Assembly: GCF_007280415.1 (NCBI RefSeq)
Contig: NZ_VKKU01000001.1
Location: 496,001-560,000 of the forward strand
Reading direction: 5' to 3'
Length of the DNA: 64,000 nucleotides
DNA from: Sphingorhabdus contaminans
Lineage (GTDB): Bacteria; Pseudomonadota; Alphaproteobacteria; Sphingomonadales; Sphingomonadaceae
The notes beneath the pieces are model-generated. The model was not told where the DNA came from. It was given only the letters and a program-made list of their open reading frames with translations, and searched no databases. A program made the translations under genes and the position numbers. This document shows positions 1-9,626 of this stretch, piece by piece. Positions within the stretch are counted from its first letter, which is position 1; every line of letters starts with the position of its first letter.

Positions 1-713
1 ATGGCCGCCCGTCCCGAAGGATGGGGAACGCCAATCACCGATTTGGCATTTTCGGGAAGCATCGCGATATAGACGGGATGTTTCGGCATCAGGTCGGCGA
101 TGAACTGGTTGCCGAACTTTGCGTTGAATTCGTCCGCTTCCTGAAAGCTCATGCCAAAAAAGCGGCCCGCAACGCCGTCCCAGAAGGGCGAGCCGCCAGC
201 CTCGTCGATTACCCCGCGCAGTTCGGCGATTGTCCGGTCGGCAAAGCGCGCGCGGTGGTTGCGGATAAACAGATAGCGGCTGCGCGCGATCAGCATGCCA
301 AGGCCGCCCGCGCGTTCGCCGGGATGTAGGAACAGGCCGCCCACTTCGGTGGTTCCTTCCAGATCGGTCGACAGGTTCAGAATGTCGGCACGGAATGTCC
401 GGCCCAGTTCTTCGCTATGCTGGGTCAATGCACCGATACGGTAGCTGTAAAAAGGCCATTTCTGCCCGACATAGCCGAAAATCTGGCAGGTCCCGCGCAC
501 TTCGCCGGTCGCGGTATTTTGCAGGACAAATACATAAAGGTCATCACTGACGCCGTCCTCGGTCCGGCTGAAACCTGCAACCGAACGCTCCAGCTTTGCG
601 GTCAGCGCCTTGCGATCGGGCGGCAGGTTGGTGAACCCGCCGCCGGTCCGTTTGGCCATTTCATAGATTGGTTGCAAATCGTCCATATTTGCCGGACGGA
701 TAATGAAGGTCAT
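1..713 (-). CDS. astA: Arginine N-succinyltransferase AstA (3' end outside window)
   Basis: First enzyme of the arginine succinyltransferase pathway: L-arginine plus succinyl-CoA gives N2-succinylarginine and CoA in the cytoplasm. The 237 visible residues begin MTFIIRPANMDDL (GNAT-like N-terminus) and contain the acetyltransferase-type block EVGGLFLHPGERAGGLG (about residues 123-139) and the AstA hallmark FWDGVAGRFFGMSF (177-190). The family is usually about 340 residues, so roughly the last third lies beyond base 1. The ATG at 713 overlaps the stop of the upstream peptidase gene by four bases (ATGA), which implies translational coupling. astB/astD would be expected further downstream, but that cannot be seen here. 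Confidence 0.93.
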   Translation of the reverse strand, partial: MTFIIRPANMDDLQPIYEMAKRTGGGFTNLPPDRKALTAKLERSVAGFSRTEDGVSDDLYVFVLQNTATGEVRGTCQIFGYVGQKWPFYSYRIGALTQHSEELGRTFRADILNLSTDLEGTTEVGGLFLHPGERAGGLGMLIARSRYLFIRNHRARFADRTIAELRGVIDEAGGSPFWDGVAGRFFGMSFQEADEFNAKFGNQFIADLMPKHPVYIAMLPENAKSVIGVPHPSGRAA

Positions 714-1918
714 AAGGCTCCCTTTTTGGCGATACGCAATATGGTCAAGGCGGACAGACGCGCGCGCTCGACCAGACTTTCGGTAATCAGAAATTCATCG
801 GCACTGTGAATTGCCCCACCGCGCACGCCCATGGTGTCGATCACGGGGATGCCGCAGGCGGCGATATTATTGCCGTCGCACACACCGCCGCTCGCTTTCC
901 AGGCAATAGCGAGACCGAGGTCGGCCCCGCATTGTTTGACCAGATCGAACAATTTTGCGGCCCCTGCATCAATGGGCTTGGGCGGGCGGCCAAAGCTGCC
1001 GTGCAGATGGGCATGCACATCATGCTCCCGCTCGACATCAGCGATCAGGGTGCGCAGGGCCTGATCAGTTTCCTCGACAATTTGCGGCGTCATCGGCCGG
1101 AAATTGACGCGCAGTATGGCGTGGTCGGGCACGACATTATTGGGGCTGCCCCCTTCGATCCGTGCCGGATTGACGTTTAGGCCGGGACGGGTGAGGGCCT
1201 TTAGCCGCAGCGCGAGGTCGGCAGCCGCCAGCAGGGCATTCCGGCCATCTTGCGGATTGCGTCCGGCATGTGCGCTTTTGCCGGTAAAGATGATGGAAAA
1301 ATTCCCGCTGCCCCCACGTTCGCCCGCCAATGTTCCGTCGGGCAGGGCAGGTTCGTAGGTGAGTGCCGCGGTCTTTCCCTTGGCAAGCGCGGCAATCAGC
1401 GGCGCTGAAGAGGGTGATCCCACTTCTTCATCGCTGTTGATCATAACCTGATAGCCGACATTCGCAAATTCAGGCGCCGTTTCTGCGGCGGCAAGGGCGG
1501 CCAGCATGACGGCAATACCACCTTTCATGTCGGCAACGCCAGGTCCGTTCAACACGCCATCTTCAAGCCAGCGCTGTTCCTGAAAGCTGTGGTCGGCGGG
1601 GAATACGGTGTCCATATGGCCGGTAAAGAGCAACTGTACAGCGGCGTCGGGACGGACAGTGACGACCAGATGGCGGCCATGTTCGACATTTTCGACGACC
1701 CCGTCGGCACGTACCTTTTCAACCGGAACAGGTTCGCGCAATTCGATGGTTCCGGGAAGAATCGCAAAGGCGTCGGCCAGCATGTCGGCGGTCGCTTTCA
1801 ACCCTGCAAGGTTGCCGGAACCGCTGTTAACGGCGGCCCATTGCTGCACCTGGGACAGCATCGGGTCGTGCGTGATCCGTTCAAGCGCAGCGCGTTCGGT
1901 GAAAGCCAGATTTTGCAT
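710..1918 (-). CDS. M20 family zinc peptidase / deacylase, glutamate carboxypeptidase-like
   Basis: A 402-residue cytoplasmic metallohydrolase of the M20 (ArgE/DapE/CPG2) family; no signal peptide is visible. Motifs in order: FTGHMDTVFP (first zinc His and its Asp), GVADMKGG (bridging Asp), NSDEEVGSPSS (catalytic Glu-Glu), TYEPALP (zinc Glu), SAHAGRNPQDGRNA (dimerisation/lid domain) and GAIHSADEF (C-terminal His). The substrate cannot be read from sequence. Tight coupling to astA suggests a role in arginine or acyl-amino-acid catabolism, for example removing an acyl or glutamyl group, but this is inference. It is the first gene of the unit. Confidence 0.85.
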   Translation of the reverse strand: MQNLAFTERAALERITHDPMLSQVQQWAAVNSGSGNLAGLKATADMLADAFAILPGTIELREPVPVEKVRADGVVENVEHGRHLVVTVRPDAAVQLLFTGHMDTVFPADHSFQEQRWLEDGVLNGPGVADMKGGIAVMLAALAAAETAPEFANVGYQVMINSDEEVGSPSSAPLIAALAKGKTAALTYEPALPDGTLAGERGGSGNFSIIFTGKSAHAGRNPQDGRNALLAAADLALRLKALTRPGLNVNPARIEGGSPNNVVPDHAILRVNFRPMTPQIVEETDQALRTLIADVEREHDVHAHLHGSFGRPPKPIDAGAAKLFDLVKQCGADLGLAIAWKASGGVCDGNNIAACGIPVIDTMGVRGGAIHSADEFLITESLVERARLSALTILRIAKKGAL

Positions 1919-1991
1919 CCATCGCCTTTAGCCGCGCGCAATGCGAAGCGCCACCCCTAGCGAAATGCAACATGCGCCTTGGACGCCGACA

Positions 1992-2816
1992 TTATCCCAA
2001 TTGCCGGGCGAGAGCACACCATTCGGGGATCGTGACCGTTTCCGGACGGCGGTCTGCCGCTATTCCGGCTGGTTCCAGTGCATCCAGTGCGCCGGGAACA
2101 GCTTTCAGGCTTTGCCGCAGCATTTTGCGGCGCTGTCCAAATGCAGCGGCAGTCAGTTTTTCGAGTACAGCCATCTTCACACCCTCGGGCGCCTCACCGG
2201 GGGTAATATGCACAACTGCGGACATAACCTTTGGCGGCGGGGTAAAGGCCGATCGGTGGACGGGCATCGCGATTTTGGCATGGGATCGCCACTGGGCCAA
2301 TATGGCCAGCCGTCCATATGCATCGCTTGCCGCAGGGGCGACAATCCGGTCTGCAACCTCGCGCTGGAACATCAGGGTCAGCGAAAGCCATTCGGGCGGC
2401 CATGTGTCGCCGCCAAGCCAGCCGACGGCAAGCGCAGTGCCCACATTATAGGGAAGGTTGGACAGGATATGGAATGGCCCGCCTATTTCCTTCGCCGGAT
2501 CGATCTTCAGGGCATCGCCTTCAATTACCCGCAACTGTCCGGGGAAAGCCTCCGCCAATTCGGCGAGCGCGGGCAAGCACCGGTGGTCTCGCTCAACGGC
2601 CAGCACATTGGCACCGGCGCGCAACAGGGCGCGGGTCAATCCGCCGGGACCGGGGCCGACTTCATAAACATTCTGTCCCTTGAGCGACCCGGGGATGGCG
2701 GCAATGCGGTCAAGGAGCTGTTCGTCGAACAGGAAATTCTGACCCAGCGCCTTGCTCGCGGACAGGCCGTGGCGGGCAATGACATCCCGAAGCGGGGGCA
2801 GGAGAGGCCGGGTCAT
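1992..2816 (-). CDS. rsmA: 16S rRNA (adenine1518/1519-N6)-dimethyltransferase
   Basis: RsmA/KsgA dimethylates two adjacent adenines in the 3' hairpin of 16S rRNA late in 30S assembly. The 274-residue product starts [18 protein letters not shown] and shows [10 protein letters not shown] near the N-terminus, the SAM-binding motif [21 protein letters not shown] (acidic ribose-binding loop) and the NLPYNVGT catalytic motif. The reading frame is open further upstream inside pdxA, but homology begins at the ATG at 2816, which overlaps the pdxA stop by four bases (ATGA). Last gene of the lptD-surA-pdxA-rsmA operon. Confidence 0.96.
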   Translation of the reverse strand: MTRPLLPPLRDVIARHGLSASKALGQNFLFDEQLLDRIAAIPGSLKGQNVYEVGPGPGGLTRALLRAGANVLAVERDHRCLPALAELAEAFPGQLRVIEGDALKIDPAKEIGGPFHILSNLPYNVGTALAVGWLGGDTWPPEWLSLTLMFQREVADRIVAPAASDAYGRLAILAQWRSHAKIAMPVHRSAFTPPPKVMSAVVHITPGEAPEGVKMAVLEKLTAAAFGQRRKMLRQSLKAVPGALDALEPAGIAADRRPETVTIPEWCALARQLG

Positions 2817-3826
2817 GCCGCGTCGGCAGCTTGGCGGTTCAACGCCGCCATTTCCGCCATCTTGATGGCTGCAATCATGGAATGGGGCATCGCTATATTC
2901 TGGCCCGCAATGCCAAAGGCTGTGCCATGATCGGGGGATGTACGCACCACCGGCAGGCCCAATGTGATGTTGACGGCATCGTGGAAATATAACGTCTTCA
3001 GGGGAATCAGTGCCTGATCGTGATAGGCGCACAGGGCGGCGTCATAATGTGAGCGTGCCTCTGCATGGAACATCGTGTCGGCCGACAGGGGGCCAACCAC
3101 ATCAAAACCTTCGCTGCGGATCTGCGCGATGGCAGGGCCGAAAATGTCGATCTCCTCACGGCCCATATTGCCCGATTCGCCTGCATGGGGATTGAAACCG
3201 GCCACCGCCAGGCGCGGTTTTTCGATCCCGAAATTGCGTTGCAGCCCTTTCGCTGTGGCGCGCAGCCGCTGCCGTATCAGGCGCCCATCCAGTTTGGATG
3301 CGACCGACGCAAGCGGGATATGTGTCGTCATCGGCACGACGCGCAGGTCGGGGCCGGCAAGCATCATGACCGCATTATTCTTGGATACACCACAGCGTTC
3401 GGCGATGAATTCGGTCTGTCCGGGATGGGTGAAGCCGACGGCATAAAGCTGGGTTTTTGATACTGGCCCTGTGACCAAGGCCGAGGCACTGCCCGCGCGG
3501 GCGAAACCTATGGCCATTTCCAATGCCTGATAGGCGCAATGCGCACCATCCAGATCAGGCTCGCCCGGTTTGACGGAGATGCAGCTATGCACCTCAATCA
3601 CCGGAAGCGCCGAATCAAAATGGGCAAAGCTGTCGGCGGGGTTGTCGATCTTCACGACCGGGCCGTTCCAATGCGGCGCAAAGCAGCCCACATCGCCGAT
3701 GGCGAAAAACGGCGGCAGCTTTTCGCGGTTCCGCGCTTCCCATGCCTTGCCGATGATTTCCGGTCCTATGCCCGCCGGGTCGCCGACCGAAATCGCCAAC
3801 GGCAGGTCAAGTCGCCGTGACGGCAT
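2813..3826 (-). CDS. pdxA: 4-hydroxythreonine-4-phosphate dehydrogenase PdxA
   Basis: NAD-dependent oxidation of 4-phosphohydroxy-L-threonine in DXP-dependent pyridoxal phosphate synthesis. The 337 residues fit the family. Seen: [13 protein letters not shown] at the N-terminus, [21 protein letters not shown] with a metal-binding His, [10 protein letters not shown] with a second His, and [11 protein letters not shown] with the third. The start ATG shares one base with the surA stop (TGATG), and the stop overlaps rsmA, so it is translationally coupled on both sides. Its place between surA and rsmA is a conserved proteobacterial arrangement. Confidence 0.97.
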   Translation of the reverse strand: MPSRRLDLPLAISVGDPAGIGPEIIGKAWEARNREKLPPFFAIGDVGCFAPHWNGPVVKIDNPADSFAHFDSALPVIEVHSCISVKPGEPDLDGAHCAYQALEMAIGFARAGSASALVTGPVSKTQLYAVGFTHPGQTEFIAERCGVSKNNAVMMLAGPDLRVVPMTTHIPLASVASKLDGRLIRQRLRATAKGLQRNFGIEKPRLAVAGFNPHAGESGNMGREEIDIFGPAIAQIRSEGFDVVGPLSADTMFHAEARSHYDAALCAYHDQALIPLKTLYFHDAVNITLGLPVVRTSPDHGTAFGIAGQNIAMPHSMIAAIKMAEMAALNRQAADAA

Positions 3827-5175
3827 CAGTTATATTCGATGACTGCGTCGCGGCGGAGGTCGCGCAAGTAGATTCGCGCACGTTTGTTGACCCGTTCCTC
3901 TTCCAAACGCGACATGATCTCGTCAAAGGATTCCGAAGCGGCTTCCTGCGGCGCGTCGCGGCCGCACATGACAAAAACGCGAACGCCATCTTCCAGCGAC
4001 CCATAAGGCGGTGTCGACTGGCCAACCTGAAGATCGAGCATCACCTGCTGCAACGGGGCAGGCAGGTCGCGGATCTTGATGCCGTCGCGGTTCACCACAT
4101 CGGCATTTAACTGGCGTGCCATTTCATCGGCGGCACCGCAGCCATTGATCTTGCTGGTTTCTTCGCTGAACCGTTTCACCAGCGGCGCAACCTGCGCCTC
4201 GGTCGTGCCGGCGGGGAAGGTGATCGCAATCTGCTTCAGGCTGAGAACCGAATCGCGTGGATCCGATGTCGCCACCTGGCGGCGATCAATCAGAAGCAGG
4301 ATCGAAATGCCGCCCGGCGAGGGAACGGCCTGGATTTCATTGGCCCGCATATTGGCCGCTGCGGTCGCAAGCGAGGGCGGCAATTGGGCGAGCGACAACC
4401 AGCCAAGATCGCCGCCGACCGAAGCGGTCGATGCTTCCGAAAACTGGCGGGCATAGGCGACAAAATTGCCGCCCTGACGCAACTGGTCCATGATCTTGCG
4501 GGCATTTTCGGTCACCGCAGGCATGGTTTCGGGTGTGGCCGACAAATAGATTTCACCGATACGATATTCGGTGGTGCCTTTGGTCGCCTTGATACGTTCG
4601 ATGATCGCGTTGACTTCATCGTCGCTGACATTGGCCGAAGGACGCACATTGCGCGACAACAGCCGGCTCCACGACAATTCGCCTTTGATCTGCCGCTTCA
4701 GCGTGGCGACCGACGAACCGATGGAAACGAGATATTTTTCAACTTCACTCGCCGGACGGTTGAAATTCTGTTGCGCGACGCGGTCGAAATACTGGTTCAC
4801 CTCGGCATCGGTGACTTCGATTTCATTCGCGGCTGCTTCCTGGATCTGAAGTGTTTCGTCGATCAGGTTGGTCAGGATCTGGGCACGGAAACGTGCAACT
4901 TCTTCCGGGGGAAGCTGGTTGTTATTGGCAGCGACGATCAGGGCGAGACGGTGGTCAATATCGGTACCGGTGATGATTTCGCCATTTACCTGCGCGGTGG
5001 CGCGGCGCACGTTGGGATCGTTTTTGCCGTAAAGGGTCTGGCCATCGGGAATGTCGAGACGCGCTTCTGGCGATGTTTCATCCGAAACAGTTTGCGCGAT
5101 CGAAGGTGTCAATGCTGTGGCAGTTGCCAGCAAAGCCGCAATGGAAAAGCGCTTGGAAAACTTCATTGATGACAA
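3826..5175 (-). CDS. surA: Periplasmic peptidyl-prolyl isomerase/chaperone SurA
   Basis: Chaperone for unfolded outer-membrane proteins, including LptD encoded just upstream. The 449-residue product has a Sec signal peptide (MKFSKRFSIAALLATA..., cleavage likely after PSIAQ), a SurA N-terminal chaperone region (NGEIITGTDIDHRLALIV and ILTNLIDETLQIQEA), and a parvulin domain with IGEIYLSATPE and FSEASTASVGGDLGWL. A second, more diverged parvulin-like stretch follows (SLKQIAITFPAGTTEAQ). The start may be the first ATG (5175) or the one three codons on (5166); only the latter begins directly with the signal peptide. The lptD-surA gap of 93 bases shows no terminator. Confidence 0.94.
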   Translation of the reverse strand: MSSMKFSKRFSIAALLATATALTPSIAQTVSDETSPEARLDIPDGQTLYGKNDPNVRRATAQVNGEIITGTDIDHRLALIVAANNNQLPPEEVARFRAQILTNLIDETLQIQEAAANEIEVTDAEVNQYFDRVAQQNFNRPASEVEKYLVSIGSSVATLKRQIKGELSWSRLLSRNVRPSANVSDDEVNAIIERIKATKGTTEYRIGEIYLSATPETMPAVTENARKIMDQLRQGGNFVAYARQFSEASTASVGGDLGWLSLAQLPPSLATAAANMRANEIQAVPSPGGISILLLIDRRQVATSDPRDSVLSLKQIAITFPAGTTEAQVAPLVKRFSEETSKINGCGAADEMARQLNADVVNRDGIKIRDLPAPLQQVMLDLQVGQSTPPYGSLEDGVRVFVMCGRDAPQEAASESFDEIMSRLEEERVNKRARIYLRDLRRDAVIEYN

Positions 5176-5268
5176 TCCAGTATATAATCAAATTCGGTCG
5201 GGAAATAGTGCGGCACTGCTGAACCGCAGATGAGCAGCCACCATTCTGTCCCCCATGTGCAGTCGGCC

Positions 5269-7500
5269 TTACACACCCAGATTACGAAATGCCAGCCGGA
5301 ACAGGAAACTGTTGCCACGGCGTGCATCGCCCGTCGGCTGGTAATCGCGCCGCCAGGTCAGGCTGAGCGAGAGGCAGTCGTCATCATAGGCCACGCCGAG
5401 GCGATGGCGGATCGGGTCAAACCCGTCGGAAAGGGTGGTGGGATCTTCGGTCGTGTCGGTCAGATCGATAATGGTCGACCCGAAAACCGACCAGTAACGC
5501 GCCACACGGACACGTCCGGCAAGGCGGATTTCCTCACGGTCCGAAAGGTCTTCGACCGTTGGACCGATATTGCGGTTGAGCTTCAGATAACCGGCTTGGA
5601 CATAAGTGCCGCGCGATCCGATGGTCGCGTCAATTTCGTTGCGCCGTACCGCAAGATTGTCCTTGTCCAGCCGGAAACGGTGGGTCAGCTTCACGAAATC
5701 CTTGAAACGGAATTCGCTGCGTCCGACAATATCCGACGCCTTGTCCGAAAGGCCGGTGCCATCGGGGAAGATCGACTGGCGGTTCGACAAACGGTAACTT
5801 TGTCCGATATTGATATCGGCGGTGAAATTGGTTTTCCGTAAGGTCCAGTCGAAACCGTAGGTGATGCGATAGTCATCCTCAAACCGGTCGTAGCCCGGGA
5901 AACGGTTGAGGGCGAACAGGTTGCTATCCTCCAGATCAACAGCGCGCGAATCTTCGTTCGGAATTTTCAAATTGCTGACCGAAGGTGCGGCGACCAGCTG
6001 GATACGGGGCGTGAAAATCTGGGTTCCGCCAAAGGCTTTGCCCACGAACGGCCATTTGACGTCCATGGCGCCTGCAAAAATGGCCCGGCTTTGCCAGCCG
6101 CTGTTGCCGCGATAAATCACGGTGGTCGTGCTGGCATTTTCGTCGCTGTGGTAAACATCGCCACGGGCGAGGGCGGTAAAGGTGACTTCCTGGCCCAGGC
6201 CGGTAATCTTGCGCAGATCCCATTTGACGGAACCGAAGGCGCGCTGCGTATCCTGTCCGGCAGTGCGGCCGATGGCGAGGCTGTTTGCCTGCAACTGGAT
6301 CGTGCCGCCCAGGAGCGGATCATTGAGGCGGCGGCGGTAATCAATCTCGGGCAGGGCGATGGGTGCCAGCCCCTGCCTGTCGCCGGTCCGCAAGGTCTGC
6401 ACGGCCCAGCCGGCAAGCGAGAAATAGCTGTTCTCGTCGATCCGCTCGGCCGCAAATGTGGACCGCAGGCGGTCGTCGCGGCTGATATCGTAGCGGCGCA
6501 GGAATGTCCGGTCGGACGCATAACGGCCCGAAGCGGATACGGACCAGTTGGGGTTTAGCTGGAACCGGCCTGCACCCTCGACATATCCGCGGAACACATT
6601 GCTGCCCGTGGGGATGACCGCACCGCTGGTGTCGATACGGTTACTATAGGTGCCATAGGCCGCGATTTCGAAGGCGCCGCTTTTTTCCAGCGAGCGGAAT
6701 TTGACCTGGCCCAGCGGGGCTGCGTCGGAAAACGCCGTGATGGACCCTGTCAAATCCCGGTTCTGTGCGATACGCCAATAATAGGATTGCTCGATCTCCA
6801 GTCCGTTGTTGCGCGAAAAGCCGACGCTTGGCACCAGAAACCCGCTGCCCGCCTTGGTATCGACAGGGTGCGACAGAAAGGGGAGCGGCACAATCGGCAG
6901 GCCGAACAGCTCGATCCGCGCACCCTGATATTTGACGCGCTTGGTCGCGGGGTCATAAACGACCTTCACCGCTTTCACTTCCCAGCTCGGCTTTTTGGGG
7001 CAGCCATCGGGGCCTTCGACCTTGCACGCGGTGTAGGCGGCATAGTCGAGCGAATAGACACCATCCTTGCGCGCGCCCCTTTTGGCGGCGAGGCGGCTTT
7101 CGTCAGCCAGAACGACGAGGAGATTTTCGACGATCCCGTCCTTCAGCGTGTCGGTGACGACAATCTTGTCCCCATAGGCGACATCGCCTTCCGGGCTGAC
7201 CGACCGGATATTCCCCTCGGCCGTCACTTCGCCGCTGTTGCGGTTCCACACCACCGTATCGGCGCGCAGGGTGTAGCCGTCGCGGTTGACCACGACGTCG
7301 CCCTTGGCGGTAACGATTTCGGTGTTGGAGTCATATTCGACAACAGCCGCTGCAAAGCCAATCTGGTCCTCTGCCGCTTTGGTCTCCACCGGCGCAGGCG
7401 CGGCTTGCGCGAACGCCGCGGCTGGCAACGCGCCGCCTGCAAGCAGCAAAGCTGCCAGCAAAAGCCGGGAAGAGGAGGGCTGTAGGGCGGGGATAATCAT
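5269..7500 (-). CDS. lptD: LPS-assembly outer-membrane protein LptD
   Basis: Beta-barrel that inserts lipopolysaccharide into the outer leaflet of the outer membrane together with LptE. The chosen ATG at 7500 gives 743 residues beginning MIIPALQPSSSRLLLAALLL, a signal peptide ending near AAAFAQA; the frame is open further upstream but lacks a signal. Residues about 40-200 form the OstA/LptA-like jellyroll (VTAKGDVVVNRDGYTLRADT, VTAEGNIRSVSPEGDVAYGD), followed by a long barrel with alternating polar/apolar strands ending FRLAFRNLGV with a near-C-terminal aromatic. Cys pairs in YTACKVEGPDGCP and a single late Cys (DDDCLSL) could form the family's disulfides. First gene of its operon, divergent from pepA. 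Confidence 0.94.
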   Translation of the reverse strand: MIIPALQPSSSRLLLAALLLAGGALPAAAFAQAAPAPVETKAAEDQIGFAAAVVEYDSNTEIVTAKGDVVVNRDGYTLRADTVVWNRNSGEVTAEGNIRSVSPEGDVAYGDKIVVTDTLKDGIVENLLVVLADESRLAAKRGARKDGVYSLDYAAYTACKVEGPDGCPKKPSWEVKAVKVVYDPATKRVKYQGARIELFGLPIVPLPFLSHPVDTKAGSGFLVPSVGFSRNNGLEIEQSYYWRIAQNRDLTGSITAFSDAAPLGQVKFRSLEKSGAFEIAAYGTYSNRIDTSGAVIPTGSNVFRGYVEGAGRFQLNPNWSVSASGRYASDRTFLRRYDISRDDRLRSTFAAERIDENSYFSLAGWAVQTLRTGDRQGLAPIALPEIDYRRRLNDPLLGGTIQLQANSLAIGRTAGQDTQRAFGSVKWDLRKITGLGQEVTFTALARGDVYHSDENASTTTVIYRGNSGWQSRAIFAGAMDVKWPFVGKAFGGTQIFTPRIQLVAAPSVSNLKIPNEDSRAVDLEDSNLFALNRFPGYDRFEDDYRITYGFDWTLRKTNFTADINIGQSYRLSNRQSIFPDGTGLSDKASDIVGRSEFRFKDFVKLTHRFRLDKDNLAVRRNEIDATIGSRGTYVQAGYLKLNRNIGPTVEDLSDREEIRLAGRVRVARYWSVFGSTIIDLTDTTEDPTTLSDGFDPIRHRLGVAYDDDCLSLSLTWRRDYQPTGDARRGNSFLFRLAFRNLGV

Positions 7501-7679
7501 AAAAACCGGCACGTCCTTTATAGCCGCTCTAAGCTCAGGTCCACCCATCTTGCGCCGGATGGCTGTATATGTGGTTAACAGCGGACAAACTGTGCTTATC
7601 TTTTGCTTTAAGTGACAGGCCAAATGGGCCTATAGAGCGCGGCCATAACCAACGCCCAGCGGAAAGGCTGACTATTTCC

Positions 7680-9137
7680 ATGAAGATTGAATTTGTCCCC
7701 ACACGTCCTGCCGAAGCCGATGTGCTCGCTTTCATCGTTACGAAAAGCAGCTTTGAAGGATTCGCATTCCCCCTCGAAAATGCGCAGATGGTGCACGACA
7801 CCGCAAAGCTGGCGCGCTTCAAGGGTGAAGCCGGACAAAGCTTTTTGCTGATCGCCAGCGAAGGCGGCAAGCTGGTCCGTATCGTCCTGCTGGGCGTTGC
7901 TGACGGAGATGCGGGCGATTACCAGAAGGCGGGCGGTGAAATCATCGCCAAGGTGCAGACCTCGGGCGCCAAGCATATCGCCATCCACGCCGAAAACCTC
8001 TCGGCGCAGGCCGCTGCCGAGGCTGCCTATGGCGCGACCTTGCGCAACTGGCGCATGGATAAATACCGCACCAAGCTTGCCGAAACGGCAAAGCCCTCGG
8101 TCGAGGCACTCAGCGTCGCAGGCGCACCGGCAGAGGCCGCAGCTCTGTGGACGCGCTATGCCGCGATTGCCGACGGTGTTGCGCTGACCAAGGAACTGGT
8201 CACCGAGCCTGCCAACATCATCTATCCCGAAAGCTTCGTCGAACGGTGCAAGCATCTGGCGGACCTCGGCGTAGAAATCACCATCCTGGACGACAAGCAG
8301 ATGGCCGAACTCGGCATGGGCGCGCTTCTCGGCGTGGCACAGGGATCGCGGCGTCCGGCACGTCTGCTGGCGATGAAGTGGGACGGCACCGGCGGCGCGC
8401 AGGAACGTCCCGTGGCTTTTGTCGGCAAGGGCGTCACCTTTGATACCGGCGGCATTTCGATCAAGCCTGCCGCAGGCATGGAAGATATGAAGTGGGACAT
8501 GGGCGGCGCAGGCGCCGTTGCCGGCGTGATGAAGGCGCTCGCCGGACGCAAGGCCAAGGCCCATGTCGTCGGCATTTGCGGCCTTGTCGAAAATATGCCC
8601 GACGGCAATGCGCAGCGTCCCGGCGACATCGTCACCTCCATGTCGGGGCAGACGATCGAAGTGCTCAACACCGATGCCGAAGGCCGTCTGGTTCTGTGCG
8701 ATGCCCTGCACTGGACGCAGGAAACCTTTAACCCCGAATATATCGTCGATCTGGCGACTCTGACCGGCGCGATCATCGTTTCGCTGGGCAGTGAATATGC
8801 CGGCATGTTCACCAACGACGATGGTCTTGCCGACAAGCTGAACGCTGCGGGCAAGGCTTCGGGTGACCAGTTGTGGCGCTTCCCGTTGTCCAAGGCCTAT
8901 GACAAGATGATCGACAGCCCCATTGCCGATATGAAGAATATCGGCGGCAAGGGCGCAGGCTCGATCACCGCGGCCCAGTTCCTGCAGCGCTTTATCAAGG
9001 AAGGCGTGAAGTGGGCGCATCTCGATATTGCCGGGACCGTCTGGGCCGACAAGCCCGGTGCCGTCTGGGACAAGGGTGCGACCGGTTTCGGCGTGCGCCT
9101 GCTCGACCGCTTTGTGGCCGATAACTTCGAAAGCTGA
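7680..9137 (+). CDS. pepA: Leucyl (cytosol) aminopeptidase PepA, M17 family
   Basis: Two-metal aminopeptidase releasing N-terminal residues from peptides in the cytoplasm. The 485-residue product starts MKIEFVPTRPAEADVLAF at the ATG at 7680; the open frame upstream is not conserved. Seen: VGKGVTFDTGGISIKPA with the metal-binding Lys/Asp, MKWDMGGAGAV, and the M17 signature NTDAEGRLVLCDAL. The N-terminal macro-like domain occupies roughly the first 160 residues. It is followed after 12 bases by holC, a pairing seen widely in proteobacteria. Confidence 0.97.
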   Translation: MKIEFVPTRPAEADVLAFIVTKSSFEGFAFPLENAQMVHDTAKLARFKGEAGQSFLLIASEGGKLVRIVLLGVADGDAGDYQKAGGEIIAKVQTSGAKHIAIHAENLSAQAAAEAAYGATLRNWRMDKYRTKLAETAKPSVEALSVAGAPAEAAALWTRYAAIADGVALTKELVTEPANIIYPESFVERCKHLADLGVEITILDDKQMAELGMGALLGVAQGSRRPARLLAMKWDGTGGAQERPVAFVGKGVTFDTGGISIKPAAGMEDMKWDMGGAGAVAGVMKALAGRKAKAHVVGICGLVENMPDGNAQRPGDIVTSMSGQTIEVLNTDAEGRLVLCDALHWTQETFNPEYIVDLATLTGAIIVSLGSEYAGMFTNDDGLADKLNAAGKASGDQLWRFPLSKAYDKMIDSPIADMKNIGGKGAGSITAAQFLQRFIKEGVKWAHLDIAGTVWADKPGAVWDKGATGFGVRLLDRFVADNFES

Positions 9138-9149
9138 CGCCAAAAGGCG

Positions 9150-9587
9150 ATGCAAGTCGACTTTTACCAGCTGACCCGCGACCCTGCCGAAAAGGTGATC
9201 CCCGTCCTCGCCCAGCGCGTGCTGGACGGGGGCGGGCGGCTGCTTGTCGTCAGCGGCGAAGGGGATCAACTGGACCGGCTGTCGGCCGCCTTGTGGAACG
9301 CCCGACCGGACAGCTTCCTCGCCCATGCCAAAGCGGGCGAGGGCGACGATGCGTTGCAGCCCATTCTTTTGTCGCCTGCGCCGGACGCTGCCAACAGCGC
9401 CCGCTTTGTCGCGCTTGCCGATGGCAAATGGCGGGACGAGGCGCTGCAGTTTGAACGCGTCTTCTATCTGTTTCCCCCCAGCCACACAGACAATGCCCGC
9501 ACCGCCTGGCGCGCGCTAGCCAATCGGGACGATGTCGAGCGCCGCTACTGGAAACAGGATGGCGGCAAATGGGTGCAGGGCCCCTGA
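9150..9587 (+). CDS. holC: DNA polymerase III chi subunit HolC
   Basis: Chi links the clamp loader to single-stranded DNA-binding protein at the replication fork. The 145-residue product begins MQVDFYQLTRDPAEKVIPVL, typical of HolC, and contains LAQRVLDGGGRLLVV, a central LWNARPDSFLAHA block and FLFPPSH-like FYLFPPSHTDNA. Position directly behind pepA is the usual one. The three residues around ALRDDVERRYWKQ-like C-terminus (NRDDVERRYWKQDGGKW) match the family end. No promoter of its own is visible. Confidence 0.93.
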   Translation: MQVDFYQLTRDPAEKVIPVLAQRVLDGGGRLLVVSGEGDQLDRLSAALWNARPDSFLAHAKAGEGDDALQPILLSPAPDAANSARFVALADGKWRDEALQFERVFYLFPPSHTDNARTAWRALANRDDVERRYWKQDGGKWVQGP

Positions 9588-9626
9588 TTTTGTGATAGGT
9601 CGCGCTTCTATTGCTGGAGGAACGAC

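Noticed and set aside
7608-9485. A 625-codon open frame on the minus strand
   Set aside because: It lies wholly antisense to pepA and holC, whose products carry clear family motifs; the antisense product is rich in Gly/His/Asp of the kind created by opposite-strand high-G+C coding.
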